This document shows positions 4,497 to 11,137 of a stretch of 12,481 bases of DNA, piece by piece. Source of the DNA: Candidatus Aenigmatarchaeota archaeon. GTDB lineage: Archaea; Aenigmatarchaeota; Aenigmatarchaeia; QMZP01. Location: contig DAOVFN010000007.1 of the NCBI GenBank assembly GCA_030672885.1, positions 1 through 12,481 on the forward strand, in the 5' to 3' direction. The notes beneath the pieces are model-generated. The model was not told where the DNA came from. It was given only the letters and a program-made list of their open reading frames with translations, and made no database searches. The position numbers were made by a program, and so were the translations under genes. Numbering within the stretch: position 1 is the stretch's first letter; every line of letters starts with the position of its first letter.

Positions 4497-5699
4497 ATGC
4501 CCATTTTCCCAGCAGCAGAGCCGGCCATTGTTGCATGTGTCACTTACAGAAACGCATTCTCATCCTTCCTGCTCCGACTGAACAAAGGGGTGGCCGGACA
4601 GGGAAGTTCCCACAGGAGGGGGCGCAAGAAAAAGGGACTCTTTCACATCGTTGAGATTGTCATAATAACCATGGTCATGTTCGTGGTGATATTCCAGATG
4701 TCATCCATGCCCAACCCTGAAGCGGACTGGGGCAAGTCACGACTCACCGTCCAGGGCAGAGACATCCTGTACTCCATTATCGACTCAGGCGCTGACTGGT
4801 CAGATGAGAACGAGATTGCCGGTCTTGTTGATGACGCTTTTAACGGAACCAATGTAAAGTACAGTCTGGTGCTTTCCGGCGCGCCCGAGGCTTCCATATC
4901 AGTGGGTTGCCTGTGCGACGGCAGCCCCGACTGCCACAGCTTCTGTGACTGGCTTTCCGGGGAGCTGCCCCCTCCAGGAGGCTCCCTGAAATTCAATGGC
5001 CTGCCCACGGGTTTCACTGTAACAGAAACATCATCAATAAACAACCTGTTTGGTGTCATGGTGGACACCCAACCGCTCACGGGCATGGACAGGGAGGTCG
5101 CAAACTACCTCTCATCTGGCGGGGGTTTTGTCCTGGTAAGGAACCTGAGCAGCCAGGACTTCACCGATTATGGCACCACACTCAGCGAATACTTTGCTGT
5201 CAGCAGCTCTGCTGGTTCGGGTAGCGGCAGCGTCAGATTCGACCTTGACTGCATCACAGAAGACCCCGAATATTATCAGATACCGAGGTATTTCTCACAC
5301 ATATCCAATGGGACAGGTGACAGGTACAATATCACCAACACATTCAGTTCCTTTTCAGGAGACAGTGCCCAGAAGGGGCCTGACCCATCATGCGGCGTTA
5401 CGATTCTCAGGACAGCAAACGGATATCCTGCCTGCATAGCCAGGGAAGGTGCCTCAGGCGGCATGGGAAAGACAGTGTGGGTGTCCAATGACATGTCAGT
5501 GCAGGATGACTGGAGCATACTCCTTACTTCGCTGGTGCTGTGGTCATCGGGGCACGAGAGGCAGATACTGAGCAGCGACATGGGTGTTGAAAAGGCAGCT
5601 GTTTCAATATACATGATTCCCAGGAACAATACCCAGTCCGGCTACAATCACATGTTCCAGCCCATAGAGGCCATCCTGACACTGGGATACATCTACTAG
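4497..5699 (+). CDS. Membrane-anchored secreted protein with pilin-like N terminus and GATase-like domain
   Basis: The 400-residue protein has an odd cytoplasmic N terminus (1-47) ending in a basic cluster R-R-G-R-K-K-K-G, then one hydrophobic segment (about 48-68) with an early glutamate (Glu53). This resembles an archaeal class III (prepilin) signal, although the glutamate sits at +6 from the glycine rather than the usual +5. The remainder is probably outside the cell: four clustered cysteines (138, 140, 146, 150), at least four N-glycosylation sequons (N116, N216, N271, N278), and a region about 185-350 with V-M-V-D-T-Q-P-L and L-S-S-G-G-G-F-V-L-V-R that looks like class I glutamine-amidotransferase-like folds lacking the catalytic cysteine. 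The function is unknown; a minor pilin or surface protein is plausible. It is monocistronic, with its own TATA box. The start is inferred from that promoter. Confidence 0.65.
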   Translation: MPIFPAAEPAIVACVTYRNAFSSFLLRLNKGVAGQGSSHRRGRKKKGLFHIVEIVIITMVMFVVIFQMSSMPNPEADWGKSRLTVQGRDILYSIIDSGADWSDENEIAGLVDDAFNGTNVKYSLVLSGAPEASISVGCLCDGSPDCHSFCDWLSGELPPPGGSLKFNGLPTGFTVTETSSINNLFGVMVDTQPLTGMDREVANYLSSGGGFVLVRNLSSQDFTDYGTTLSEYFAVSSSAGSGSGSVRFDLDCITEDPEYYQIPRYFSHISNGTGDRYNITNTFSSFSGDSAQKGPDPSCGVTILRTANGYPACIAREGASGGMGKTVWVSNDMSVQDDWSILLTSLVLWSSGHERQILSSDMGVEKAAVSIYMIPRNNTQSGYNHMFQPIEAILTLGYIY

Positions 5700-5727
5700 C
5701 ATCGGGCATACAGATGCTTTTATTAAA
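5699..5727 (+). promoter_or_regulatory. Hairpin and TATA box ahead of mazG
   Basis: GCATC (5699-5703) and GATGC (5713-5717) form a five-pair stem followed directly by TTTTATT, which resembles a terminator for the upstream gene. The overlapping TTTTATTAAA (5718-5727) is centred about 26 bases before the mazG ATG at 5749 and would give a leaderless message. Confidence 0.5.
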
Positions 5728-5748
5728 ACACAATCACTATCTTCTTTC

Positions 5749-6162
5749 ATGTCAGGCAAGGAACCACCGAACTCCGGCAATCCATTCACAGACACAATTG
5801 GGATAGTAAAGATGCTGAGGTCCCCCGGTGGCTGTCCCTGGGACATGAAACAGACCATCGAGAGCGCGGTGGGGGACCTACTTGACGAAGCCGATGAGGT
5901 AAGGGAAGCCCTTGAAATGGGTGATATGAAGAATCTCAGGGAGGAGCTAGGTGACCTGTTCTGGTCCATAGCCTTCACTGCAAACATAGCCAGGGAAAGG
6001 AATTTATTCGATATGGACGATATATTAAAGGAAGTTAATAACAAGATGATAAGGAGACATCCCCATGTGTTCGGGGATGCTGTGGCCAACTCGCCTGATG
6101 ATGCTATGAGGTATTTTCAGGAAGCAAAGGAAAGGGAGAAGAATGAAATTCATAAGGGATAG
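5749..6162 (+). CDS. mazG: MazG-family nucleoside triphosphate pyrophosphohydrolase
   Basis: MazG hydrolyses NTPs or dNTPs to monophosphate and pyrophosphate, cleaning damaged or surplus nucleotides. The 137-residue protein is a single all-alpha MazG domain, against two tandem copies in E. coli MazG. It shows C-P-W-D (29-32), D-L-L-D-E-A-D-E with the metal ligands Glu47 and Glu50, and R-E-E-L-G-D with Glu65/Glu66 and Asp69. It ends with the family signature R-R-H-P-H-V-F-G-D. The first glutamate of the usual E-E-x-x-E motif is Asp46. The start at 5749 follows a TATA box by about 26 bases. The gene overlaps the aIF1A gene by 20 bases, so the two are on one transcript and translation may be coupled. 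Confidence 0.9.
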   Translation: MSGKEPPNSGNPFTDTIGIVKMLRSPGGCPWDMKQTIESAVGDLLDEADEVREALEMGDMKNLREELGDLFWSIAFTANIARERNLFDMDDILKEVNNKMIRRHPHVFGDAVANSPDDAMRYFQEAKEREKNEIHKG

Positions 6163-6457
6163 GGACAGGCCTGAGATACCCGGACAGGAACTCATTAGGG
6201 TGAAGCTTCCCAGGGGAAAGCAGATGCTGGGTGAGATAGAGCAGATACTGGGAGGCTCCAGGTTCAAGGTGTCCTGCAAAGACGGCAATGAAAGGCTGTG
6301 CAGGATTCCGGGCAAGTTCAGGAAGAGGATAACAGTGAGGGTCGGAGACATAGTCATAGTCGAGCCATGGGAAGTCGAGGGCAACGAGAAGGGCGATGTT
6401 GTCTGGATATACAACAGGACACAGATGGCCTGGCTCAGAAAGAGGGGTTACGCCTGA
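6143..6457 (+). CDS. eif1A: Translation initiation factor aIF1A
   Basis: aIF1A binds the A site of the small ribosomal subunit and helps place the initiator tRNA. The 104-residue protein is essentially the OB-fold core: L-P-R-G-K-Q-M-L-G-E-I-E-Q-I-L-G-G-S-R-F-K-V, then G-N-E-R-L-C-R-I-P-G-K-F-R-K-R-I, V-G-D-I-V-I-V-E-P-W, and a C terminus with W-I-Y-N-R-T-Q-M-A-W-L. Length and order fit archaeal aIF1A. GGGAG at 6134-6138 precedes the ATG by four bases and lies within the end of mazG. A short hairpin-bearing spacer separates it from the KH-protein gene. Confidence 0.94.
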   Translation: MKFIRDRDRPEIPGQELIRVKLPRGKQMLGEIEQILGGSRFKVSCKDGNERLCRIPGKFRKRITVRVGDIVIVEPWEVEGNEKGDVVWIYNRTQMAWLRKRGYA

Positions 6458-6504
6458 CATAATCCCACAGCAACCCTTACGTCAGGACAGCTCCCCTTTA
6501 GGGG
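6453..6504 (+). other. Hairpins between the aIF1A gene and the KH-protein gene
   Basis: CCTGAC (6453-6458) overlaps the aIF1A stop region and pairs perfectly with GTCAGG (6481-6486). CCCC-TTTA-GGGG (6493-6504) follows. No TATA box is evident, so the KH gene is probably read through from mazG/eif1A, and these stems may act as processing or attenuation elements. Confidence 0.4.
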
Positions 6505-6526
6505 CCGCATACTTCTGTGAATGCTT

Positions 6527-7009
6527 ATGTTAGAGGAAGTCAACATACCTGATGAGAGAAAGGGCGTCCTGATAGGCAGCGACGGTTTTGTCAAAGCCGA
6601 ACTGGAGAAGCAGAGCAGGACCAGGATAGAAATAACCGAGGGCGTCACCATAGAGGGCAGCGACCCCATAATGGTCATGAAGGCTGCCGAGGTTGTCAGG
6701 ACTGTGGGAAGGGGGTTCTCACCTGAAAAAGCCATGATGCTCCTGAAGGATGACTACGAGCTTAGGATAGTGAGCCTTCGGGGAGAGACAAGGAAGGCAG
6801 TAAAGCGCCTGATGGCCCGGGTCATAGGAAGAAAGGGCGCTGCCAGGACTATCCTCGAGCGCGACACAGACTGCCTGATTTCTGTATATGGCAAGACCGT
6901 CTCCATACTGGGCAAAGAGAATGATGTTCCGGCCGCCGAGGAGGCAGTGGAGAGCATACTCAGGGGCCGCTCGCATGGTTATGTGTATGCAAAGCTCAGA
7001 AAGAAATAA
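6527..7009 (+). CDS. Two-KH-domain RNA-binding protein (Dim2/Pno1/Krr1-like)
   Basis: Archaeal homologues of eukaryotic Pno1/Dim2 bind pre-16S rRNA near its 3' end during small-subunit assembly and associate with the aIF2 system. The 160-residue protein has a first KH-like domain (I-P-D-E-R-K-G-V-L-I-G-S-D-G, GxxG at 17-20) and a second KH domain (A-R-V-I-G-R-K-G, GxxG at 101-104, then T-I-S-I/V-G-type strands V-Y-G-K-T-V-S-I-L-G). ATG 6527 has GTGA six bases upstream; ATG 6521 in the same frame is possible but would abut that site. In many archaea a RIO1 kinase gene lies between the aIF1A gene and this gene; here only a 69-base hairpin spacer does. It converges on the secretion ATPase gene. 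Confidence 0.9.
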   Translation: MLEEVNIPDERKGVLIGSDGFVKAELEKQSRTRIEITEGVTIEGSDPIMVMKAAEVVRTVGRGFSPEKAMMLLKDDYELRIVSLRGETRKAVKRLMARVIGRKGAARTILERDTDCLISVYGKTVSILGKENDVPAAEEAVESILRGRSHGYVYAKLRKK

Positions 7010-7014
7010 TATTG

Positions 7015-7025
7015 CCTCTCAGAGG
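7015..7025. terminator. Small dyad between convergent genes
   Basis: CCTC-TCA-GAGG lies in the 20 bases separating the ends of the KH-protein gene and the secretion ATPase gene. A bidirectional 3'-end signal is plausible, but there are no T-runs. Confidence 0.3.
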
Positions 7026-7029
7026 GGGT

Positions 7030-8538
7030 TCACGCCTTCAGCGTCCCCTTCCTGACGGCCATGAGTGTGGCCTTCGGGTCCATATAGTAGTCAGAGACTA
7101 TCCTTCCGACATCATTGATGTCATTTATGTTCTTCTTTGTCAGATAGTTCAGGATTTTCTTTTTTCCCTCAATGTCAGTTTCAATGCCCTTTTCTGACAT
7201 GCCTGTGTAGAGCTTGATGTCTGACATTGCCCTATAGGACTTCGCAAGCGGAATCACCTTGTCCTCAGCGGCTACCCATTGGTATAGGGTATTGAGGTCT
7301 ATCTTCATCTCACTGAGACCTGAGCTCGGAATCAGTTCTGTGAGCTGGAGCACCCTCCTGATGTTCTTTCGCCTGTCCCTGTGCATGACGGCCATGAGCT
7401 GGAGTCCTCCAAGGAGGGCAACGGGTATGTCTATAGGCGGATTGACCAGTCTCCTGAACGCCTCCTCTGCTGTGTTTGCATGGAGAGTGGAATAGACGGA
7501 GTGTCCTGTATTGATCGCTTCAAATAACACAGAGGCCTCCCGGCTCCGCCTTATCTCCCCGACTATTATTCTGTCGGGCCGCATCCTAAGGGAGTTTATC
7601 AGTATATTGAGCATGCTGACCTCGCCCTTTCCTTCGGGATTGGGGGGCCTCGTGGTGAGGGGAACCCAGTGCAGGAATTTGGGGAGCTGTATCTCCCTGG
7701 TGTCCTCTATAGAGAGCACCCTGTGGTTGGGTGGGATAAAGCAGGTGAGTGCATTGAGAAGCGAGGTCTTTCCGGATGCCGTCCCGCCTGCTATGACTAT
7801 GTTGAGTTCGTACTGGATTGCCAGCCAGAGGAATGCTGCCATATCCAGGGACATTGTCTTCTGCTGGATAAAATCCGTAACAGTCCAGGGCCTTCTGGCG
7901 AACTTCCTTATGGTCATGGTGTTGCCGGCCGATGATATGGGAAACAAGGTTGCGTTGGTCCTGTCGCCAGTGGGAAGGTATGCGTCCATGAGGGGCTTGA
8001 GATTGGTTATCTGCTCCCCTACGCGTCTTCCTATGGATGCTGCATAATTGTATATCTGGTTCTCATCGGAAAGCAGTATGTTGGTCTTGAGCCATCCCAG
8101 CTTTATGTGATAGACCCATACAGGGTCCTTGGAGCTGTTAACGACCACTTCCTCAAGATTGGTGTCATGCAGCAGGAATTCTATTATCCCCAGGCCGAGG
8201 GACTGCTGGATAAGGAGCCCTACAAGCGTCTGGTGTTCAGCAGGCTTGAGGTTGGGAAACTCTTTCCTTACTATGTCCGTGGCCTTGTCTGAGAACCTCT
8301 TCTTCAGGGATTTCATCTCCTCAGGGCTTATGATTTCAGCAGGCCTGAGGTCGAGTTCATCGATCAGCCGCTCCCTGATGGAGTCCAGGGCAGCCTCTGT
8401 CGCATCCCTGATCATGGGTATCATGATTTCATATATCGGCACATACTCCACAGTGCCTGAGTATATCCTTATGTTGGCCTGGACATCGTTTACAACAAGC
8501 TTGTAATGGTTGTGGAGCTTTTCTGCCTTTTCTGCCAT
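7030..8538 (-). CDS. tadA: Type II/IV secretion system ATPase (TadA/GspE family)
   Basis: This hexameric ATPase powers assembly of type IV pilus-like fibres (Tad, archaella, bindosome or secretion systems). The 502-residue protein has an N-terminal domain (1-200) and a RecA-like core. Walker A is G-G-T-A-S-G-K-T at 251-258, the Asp box is I-E-D-T-R-E-I-Q-L-P at 277-286, Walker B is R-I-I-V-G-E-I-R at 323-330 and the His box is S-T-L-H-A at 350-354. All catalytic elements are intact. A C-terminal helical region (about 405-502) follows. The gene stands alone: no TadC-like membrane partner is adjacent, the KH gene lies on the opposite strand downstream, and a TnpB element lies upstream. The only pilus-related candidate nearby is the pilin-like protein at 4497-5699. 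The ATG is about 27 bases from a TATA box, so the message is probably leaderless. Confidence 0.92.
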   Translation of the reverse strand: MAEKAEKLHNHYKLVVNDVQANIRIYSGTVEYVPIYEIMIPMIRDATEAALDSIRERLIDELDLRPAEIISPEEMKSLKKRFSDKATDIVRKEFPNLKPAEHQTLVGLLIQQSLGLGIIEFLLHDTNLEEVVVNSSKDPVWVYHIKLGWLKTNILLSDENQIYNYAASIGRRVGEQITNLKPLMDAYLPTGDRTNATLFPISSAGNTMTIRKFARRPWTVTDFIQQKTMSLDMAAFLWLAIQYELNIVIAGGTASGKTSLLNALTCFIPPNHRVLSIEDTREIQLPKFLHWVPLTTRPPNPEGKGEVSMLNILINSLRMRPDRIIVGEIRRSREASVLFEAINTGHSVYSTLHANTAEEAFRRLVNPPIDIPVALLGGLQLMAVMHRDRRKNIRRVLQLTELIPSSGLSEMKIDLNTLYQWVAAEDKVIPLAKSYRAMSDIKLYTGMSEKGIETDIEGKKKILNYLTKKNINDINDVGRIVSDYYMDPKATLMAVRKGTLKA

Positions 8539-8559
8539 GTGTAAATTATGTTGCTCTGT

Positions 8560-8572
8560 GCTTTAAATAAAT
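8560..8572 (-). promoter_or_regulatory. TATA box of the secretion ATPase gene
   Basis: On the minus strand ATTTATTTAAAGC is centred about 27 bases upstream of the ATG at 8538. It lies about 35 bases beyond the right end of the TnpB element, so the insertion left this promoter intact. Confidence 0.6.
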
Positions 8573-8606
8573 CGACCGGCCCGGGGGCGATGATGCGGGC
8601 TCATAT

Positions 8607-8760
8607 GTGAACTACCCCTCCCTAAACCCTGACGGGTTCTGAGGAAGGGGATTCCTGCTTCCACGACCGGGCTTGCCCATGAGTAGAGGTCCAATCTCCA
8701 CAGGCGTAGATTCGGGCGGTTCCCGCCCTAATGCCCGGTTCAGTATCTCCAGCGAGGAAT
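8607..8760 (-). ncRNA. Putative omega-RNA (TnpB guide RNA scaffold) overlapping the tnpB 3' end
   Basis: In this family the guide RNA scaffold is read from the 3' end of tnpB to the transposon right end, and the flanking DNA supplies the guide. On the minus strand there is GGGCGG-GAA-CCGCCC (8728-8714). Then CCCCTTCC (8650-8643) pairs with GGGAGGGG (8622-8615) around an inner AACCC-GTCA-GGGTT hairpin (8638-8625). One pair in the outer stem is T-G in the minus strand but C-A in the plus strand, so it folds better as minus-strand RNA. The scaffold would end at TTCAC (8611-8607), and the guide would begin at 8606 with ATATGAGCCCGC. The 5' boundary is a guess. Confidence 0.6.
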
Positions 8761-9808
8761 TGTAGTCCCTGTCAGCTATGAACCCACAAGTTGGGCATTT
8801 GTGCATCCTCACAGACAAGGACTTCTTCACCATGCTTCCGCACTGGCTGCATCTCTGCGTTGTGTTTCTCGCACTAACCCTCACGACACGAACACCGGCG
8901 CTCTCAGCTTTGTATTCAGTCATTTGGATTAGTCTGGACCATGACGCGTCCATTATCGATTTTGCGAGATGATGGTTCTTGACCATATTAGTGATGTTGA
9001 ACTTCTCCAAAGCTATCAGGCCATAGCTGTTGACGTAATGCCTTGAGAGCTTGTGCAGGAAGTCATCCCTTTGGTTGACGACCCTTTCGTGGATCCTTGC
9101 GACGATTATCCTTTGCCTGTTCCTGTTAGCAGAGCCTTTCTTCTTTTTGGAGTGAGTTCTCTGTGCCTTCTTCAGCATTTTCAGCGACTTGTTCAGGCAT
9201 CTCGGATGATCTGTGCGGTTGCCGTCGCTGTCATGGACGAGGCTGTTCAGACCGACATCGATGCCAATCTTCTTTCTGTTCCTTGTTGGCTTGAGCTTCT
9301 CTTGCAGTTCGCAGTTCATCATTGCGAACCACTTCCCGGATGGGTATCGTTTGATGGTTACCTGCTTTATGCTCCCCCTGAGATTCCTGTGTACCCGGAT
9401 GGGTATCTCGCCAATCTTGGACAAGTGCAGTCTCTGGCATCGCTTGCCTGTTGAGATGACTTTGAATCCTGACTGGTTGTATGTGAATGTCTTGAACCGT
9501 CCCTTACCCTTGAACCGCAGCCTGCCGACCTTTCTACCCTTCTCCTTTGATTGGGCCAAGCCCCGCAGGGCGGAGAACAACCGGTATGGCTCGTACTGCA
9601 GGACATTTGAATGGACGCCTTTGAGTTCCGGGTGCTGCTCCTTGAACTTGGGAAGCATTGCCTGAAGCTCGTATCTGTTTGGCTTTTTCTGTTTGTTCAG
9701 GCCCTCGAGCATGTCGTTGTAGACAAGCCTGCACTTGTTCAGCGTCCACATCATCTTCTCTTCCTGCTGCCCTGACGGATACATCCTGAACCTATGCGTT
9801 CTTTGCAT
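8612..9808 (-). CDS. tnpB: RNA-guided endonuclease TnpB
   Basis: TnpB is the RuvC-type nuclease of IS200/IS605 elements and the ancestor of Cas12; it uses omega-RNA to cut donor sites and promote element retention. The 398-residue protein is full length. The N-terminal WED/REC-like part starts Q-R-T-H-R-F-R-M-Y-P; RuvC-I is I-G-I-D184-V-G-L; RuvC-II is L-I-A-L-E268-K-F; a zinc ribbon has C320-S-Q-C323 and C338-P-T-C341; RuvC-III is D346-R-D348-Y-N-S-S. All three catalytic acidic sites are kept, so the nuclease looks active. The last residues (R-N-P-L-P-Q-N-P-S-G-F-R) are encoded inside the omega-RNA hairpins. AGGAG lies a few bases before the ATG at 9808 and a TATA-like TTATACAAAG is centred near 9866. 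Confidence 0.93.
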   Translation of the reverse strand: MQRTHRFRMYPSGQQEEKMMWTLNKCRLVYNDMLEGLNKQKKPNRYELQAMLPKFKEQHPELKGVHSNVLQYEPYRLFSALRGLAQSKEKGRKVGRLRFKGKGRFKTFTYNQSGFKVISTGKRCQRLHLSKIGEIPIRVHRNLRGSIKQVTIKRYPSGKWFAMMNCELQEKLKPTRNRKKIGIDVGLNSLVHDSDGNRTDHPRCLNKSLKMLKKAQRTHSKKKKGSANRNRQRIIVARIHERVVNQRDDFLHKLSRHYVNSYGLIALEKFNITNMVKNHHLAKSIMDASWSRLIQMTEYKAESAGVRVVRVSARNTTQRCSQCGSMVKKSLSVRMHKCPTCGFIADRDYNSSLEILNRALGREPPESTPVEIGPLLMGKPGRGSRNPLPQNPSGFREG

Positions 9809-9841
9809 CTGTATCTCCTGCTCAAGAAAGAGTTCCTTGTT

Positions 9842-9880
9842 CCTGGTCAGGCTGCTTATCTTTGTATAATCCTGTTCAGG
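9842..9880 (-). promoter_or_regulatory. tnpB promoter flanked by two near-identical dyads
   Basis: TCCTGGTCAGG (9841-9851) and TCCTGTTCAGG (9870-9880) differ at one base and are each a near-perfect dyad (CCTG-n-n-CAGG). They flank the minus-strand TATA-like TTATACAAAG (about 9862-9871); the right dyad touches the upstream edge of this box and the left one covers the expected transcription start near 9840. This arrangement fits a repressor site or, alternatively, left-end recognition sequences of the element. Confidence 0.4.
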
Positions 9881-10071
9881 GTTGTGAGAGCGGGCATATA
9901 AGCCTATGGATAGGACGTTTCCGCTTTTCCGTTATGCTGCTTGATACTGGTTTGCTGCTGGAATTCGCCCATGGTGCCAGATTCATCTACTGCCAAGATT
10001 CCCTGTGCAGATGAAATGAATGTTTCGGCTCTCATCCCACGGCTCTCGCAAGGGGACTTCCCGCTGATAAG

Positions 10072-10080
10072 GTTTAAAAG
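10072..10080 (+). promoter_or_regulatory. TATA box of rpa
   Basis: GTTTAAAAG is centred about 26 bases before an expected start near 10102, giving a leader of about 25 bases that contains AAGGAGGGGG ahead of the GTG at 10127. Confidence 0.6.
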
Positions 10081-10089
10081 ATTTCTCTC

Positions 10090-10111
10090 CCATAATAAAC
10101 AGCCATTATGG
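10090..10111. promoter_or_regulatory. Inverted repeat at the rpa transcription start
   Basis: CCATAAT (10090-10096) and ATTATGG (10105-10111) are perfect seven-base inverted halves separated by eight bases. The expected transcription start (about 10102) lies inside, so a DNA-binding operator is more likely than an RNA hairpin. It ends one base before the ribosome binding site. Confidence 0.45.
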
Positions 10112-10126
10112 CAAGGAGGGGGTACT

Positions 10127-11137
10127 GTGTTTTCCCTTGATATAATGATAGAGAAGATATCCGAGCATGCCAGGATTGAGCCCGACAGGGTCAGGCAGCT
10201 CATATCAGAGAAGCAGGACGAGCTCTCGGGACTGGTTTCTGAAGAAGGGGCCGCATACATAGTGGCCAGAGAGATGGGGCTCAATATGATAAGAGAGGGT
10301 AGGAAGCAGCTCAAGGTAAAGAACATAGTGCCGGGTCTCAGGAGCGTTGACCTGGTAGCGCGCGTAGCCAGGGTATTCGAGGAGAGGCAATTCGAGAAGG
10401 ACGGCAAGAAGGGATGTGTCATCAATGTCCTTCTGGGAGACGAGACAGGCATGCTCAGGCTCTCTTTGTGGAACGATGAGACCAGCATAATCAAGGAGGG
10501 CAAGGTCAAGGAGGGCGACACGGTCAAGGTCTCCGGGGGCTGGGCCAAGAGCGATAACAGGGACAACCCGGAACTGAAAATTGGCAGGGGGACCATAGAG
10601 AAAGTGGACCAGGTAGTGGAGCTCCCCGACAGGGCACAGCTCGAGCAGGATTTCCAGACGCTCAAGAGGGCCGATATTATGGATTTCAAGGAGGGCGGAC
10701 AATATGAGACGAGGGCCGCCCTTGTCCAGGTATTCAGAAGGAACCCGTTCTTTGGGATATGTCCTGAATGCGACTCCAGGATAAAGGAGAGCAATGGCAA
10801 GTGGATATGTGATGAGCATGGTGAGGTCAAGCCGAAACAGGCACTTGTGCTCTCGGGGATAATCGACGACGGTACCGGGAACATCCGGGTGGTGTTCTTT
10901 AGGGAGCTTGCGGAGAGGATATTCGGCAAGAAGACAGATGAGTTGAAGGAGCTTGCGGACAATGCCACTGACAGCATGAGCATATTTGACAGCGTCCAGG
11001 GCCTTGGAAGGGAGTTCACGCTCAGGGGTCGCGTCAAGAGGAACAGCTTCACAGAGAGCCTGGAGTTCATGGCCAACGACATGGATGATGTCGATGCCAG
11101 GAGCGAGGCACAGGAACTGCTGAAACAGCTAGCATAA
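10127..11137 (+). CDS. rpa: Replication protein A, single-stranded-DNA-binding protein with zinc finger
   Basis: RPA coats single-stranded DNA during replication, repair and recombination. The 336-residue protein has a short N-terminal helical part (S-L-D-I-M-I-E-K-I-S), a first OB fold (about 64-155, with V-A-R-V-F-E-E-R and L-R-L-S-L-W-N-D), and a second OB fold (about 190-320) with an inserted zinc finger C212-P-E-C215 ... C228-D-E-H231. This is the euryarchaeal RPA41/RPA1 type. The GTG at 10127 has a strong AAGGAGGGGG at 10113-10122. The ATG at 10145 is 18 bases further in and too far from that site; the frame is open upstream to 9941 but those codons precede the promoter. Its proximity to radA, which loads on RPA-coated DNA, fits a shared recombination and repair role. 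Confidence 0.92.
   Translation: MFSLDIMIEKISEHARIEPDRVRQLISEKQDELSGLVSEEGAAYIVAREMGLNMIREGRKQLKVKNIVPGLRSVDLVARVARVFEERQFEKDGKKGCVINVLLGDETGMLRLSLWNDETSIIKEGKVKEGDTVKVSGGWAKSDNRDNPELKIGRGTIEKVDQVVELPDRAQLEQDFQTLKRADIMDFKEGGQYETRAALVQVFRRNPFFGICPECDSRIKESNGKWICDEHGEVKPKQALVLSGIIDDGTGNIRVVFFRELAERIFGKKTDELKELADNATDSMSIFDSVQGLGREFTLRGRVKRNSFTESLEFMANDMDDVDARSEAQELLKQLA

Larger units (their letters stand above)
8607..9905 (-). mobile_element. TnpB-only IS200/IS605-type element (left end approximate)
   Basis: A single tnpB gene with its non-coding ends sits between the secretion ATPase gene and rpa. No TnpA transposase gene is present, so the element is of the TnpB-only (IS1341-like) kind and would need TnpA supplied in trans. 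The right end (minus-strand sense) is the nested hairpin at 8615-8650 followed by TAG-TTCAC ending at 8607. The left end lies somewhere near 9855-9905, and I cannot fix it from one copy. No flanking target duplication is expected for this family. Confidence 0.7.
9809..10126. other. Spacer between tnpB and rpa: two divergent promoters
   Basis: This 318-base stretch holds the tnpB leader and promoter with two flanking dyads (9842-9851 and 9871-9880), the undefined left end of the mobile element, about 160 bases without a recognised gene (a 43-codon minus-strand frame at 9904-10035 is discussed separately), the rpa TATA box (10072-10080) and an inverted repeat just before the rpa ribosome binding site. 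Confidence 0.5.

Noticed and set aside
7511..8047. 178-codon plus-strand frame inside the secretion ATPase gene
   Set aside because: It is antisense to the Walker-motif region of a clearly coding gene and has no features of its own.
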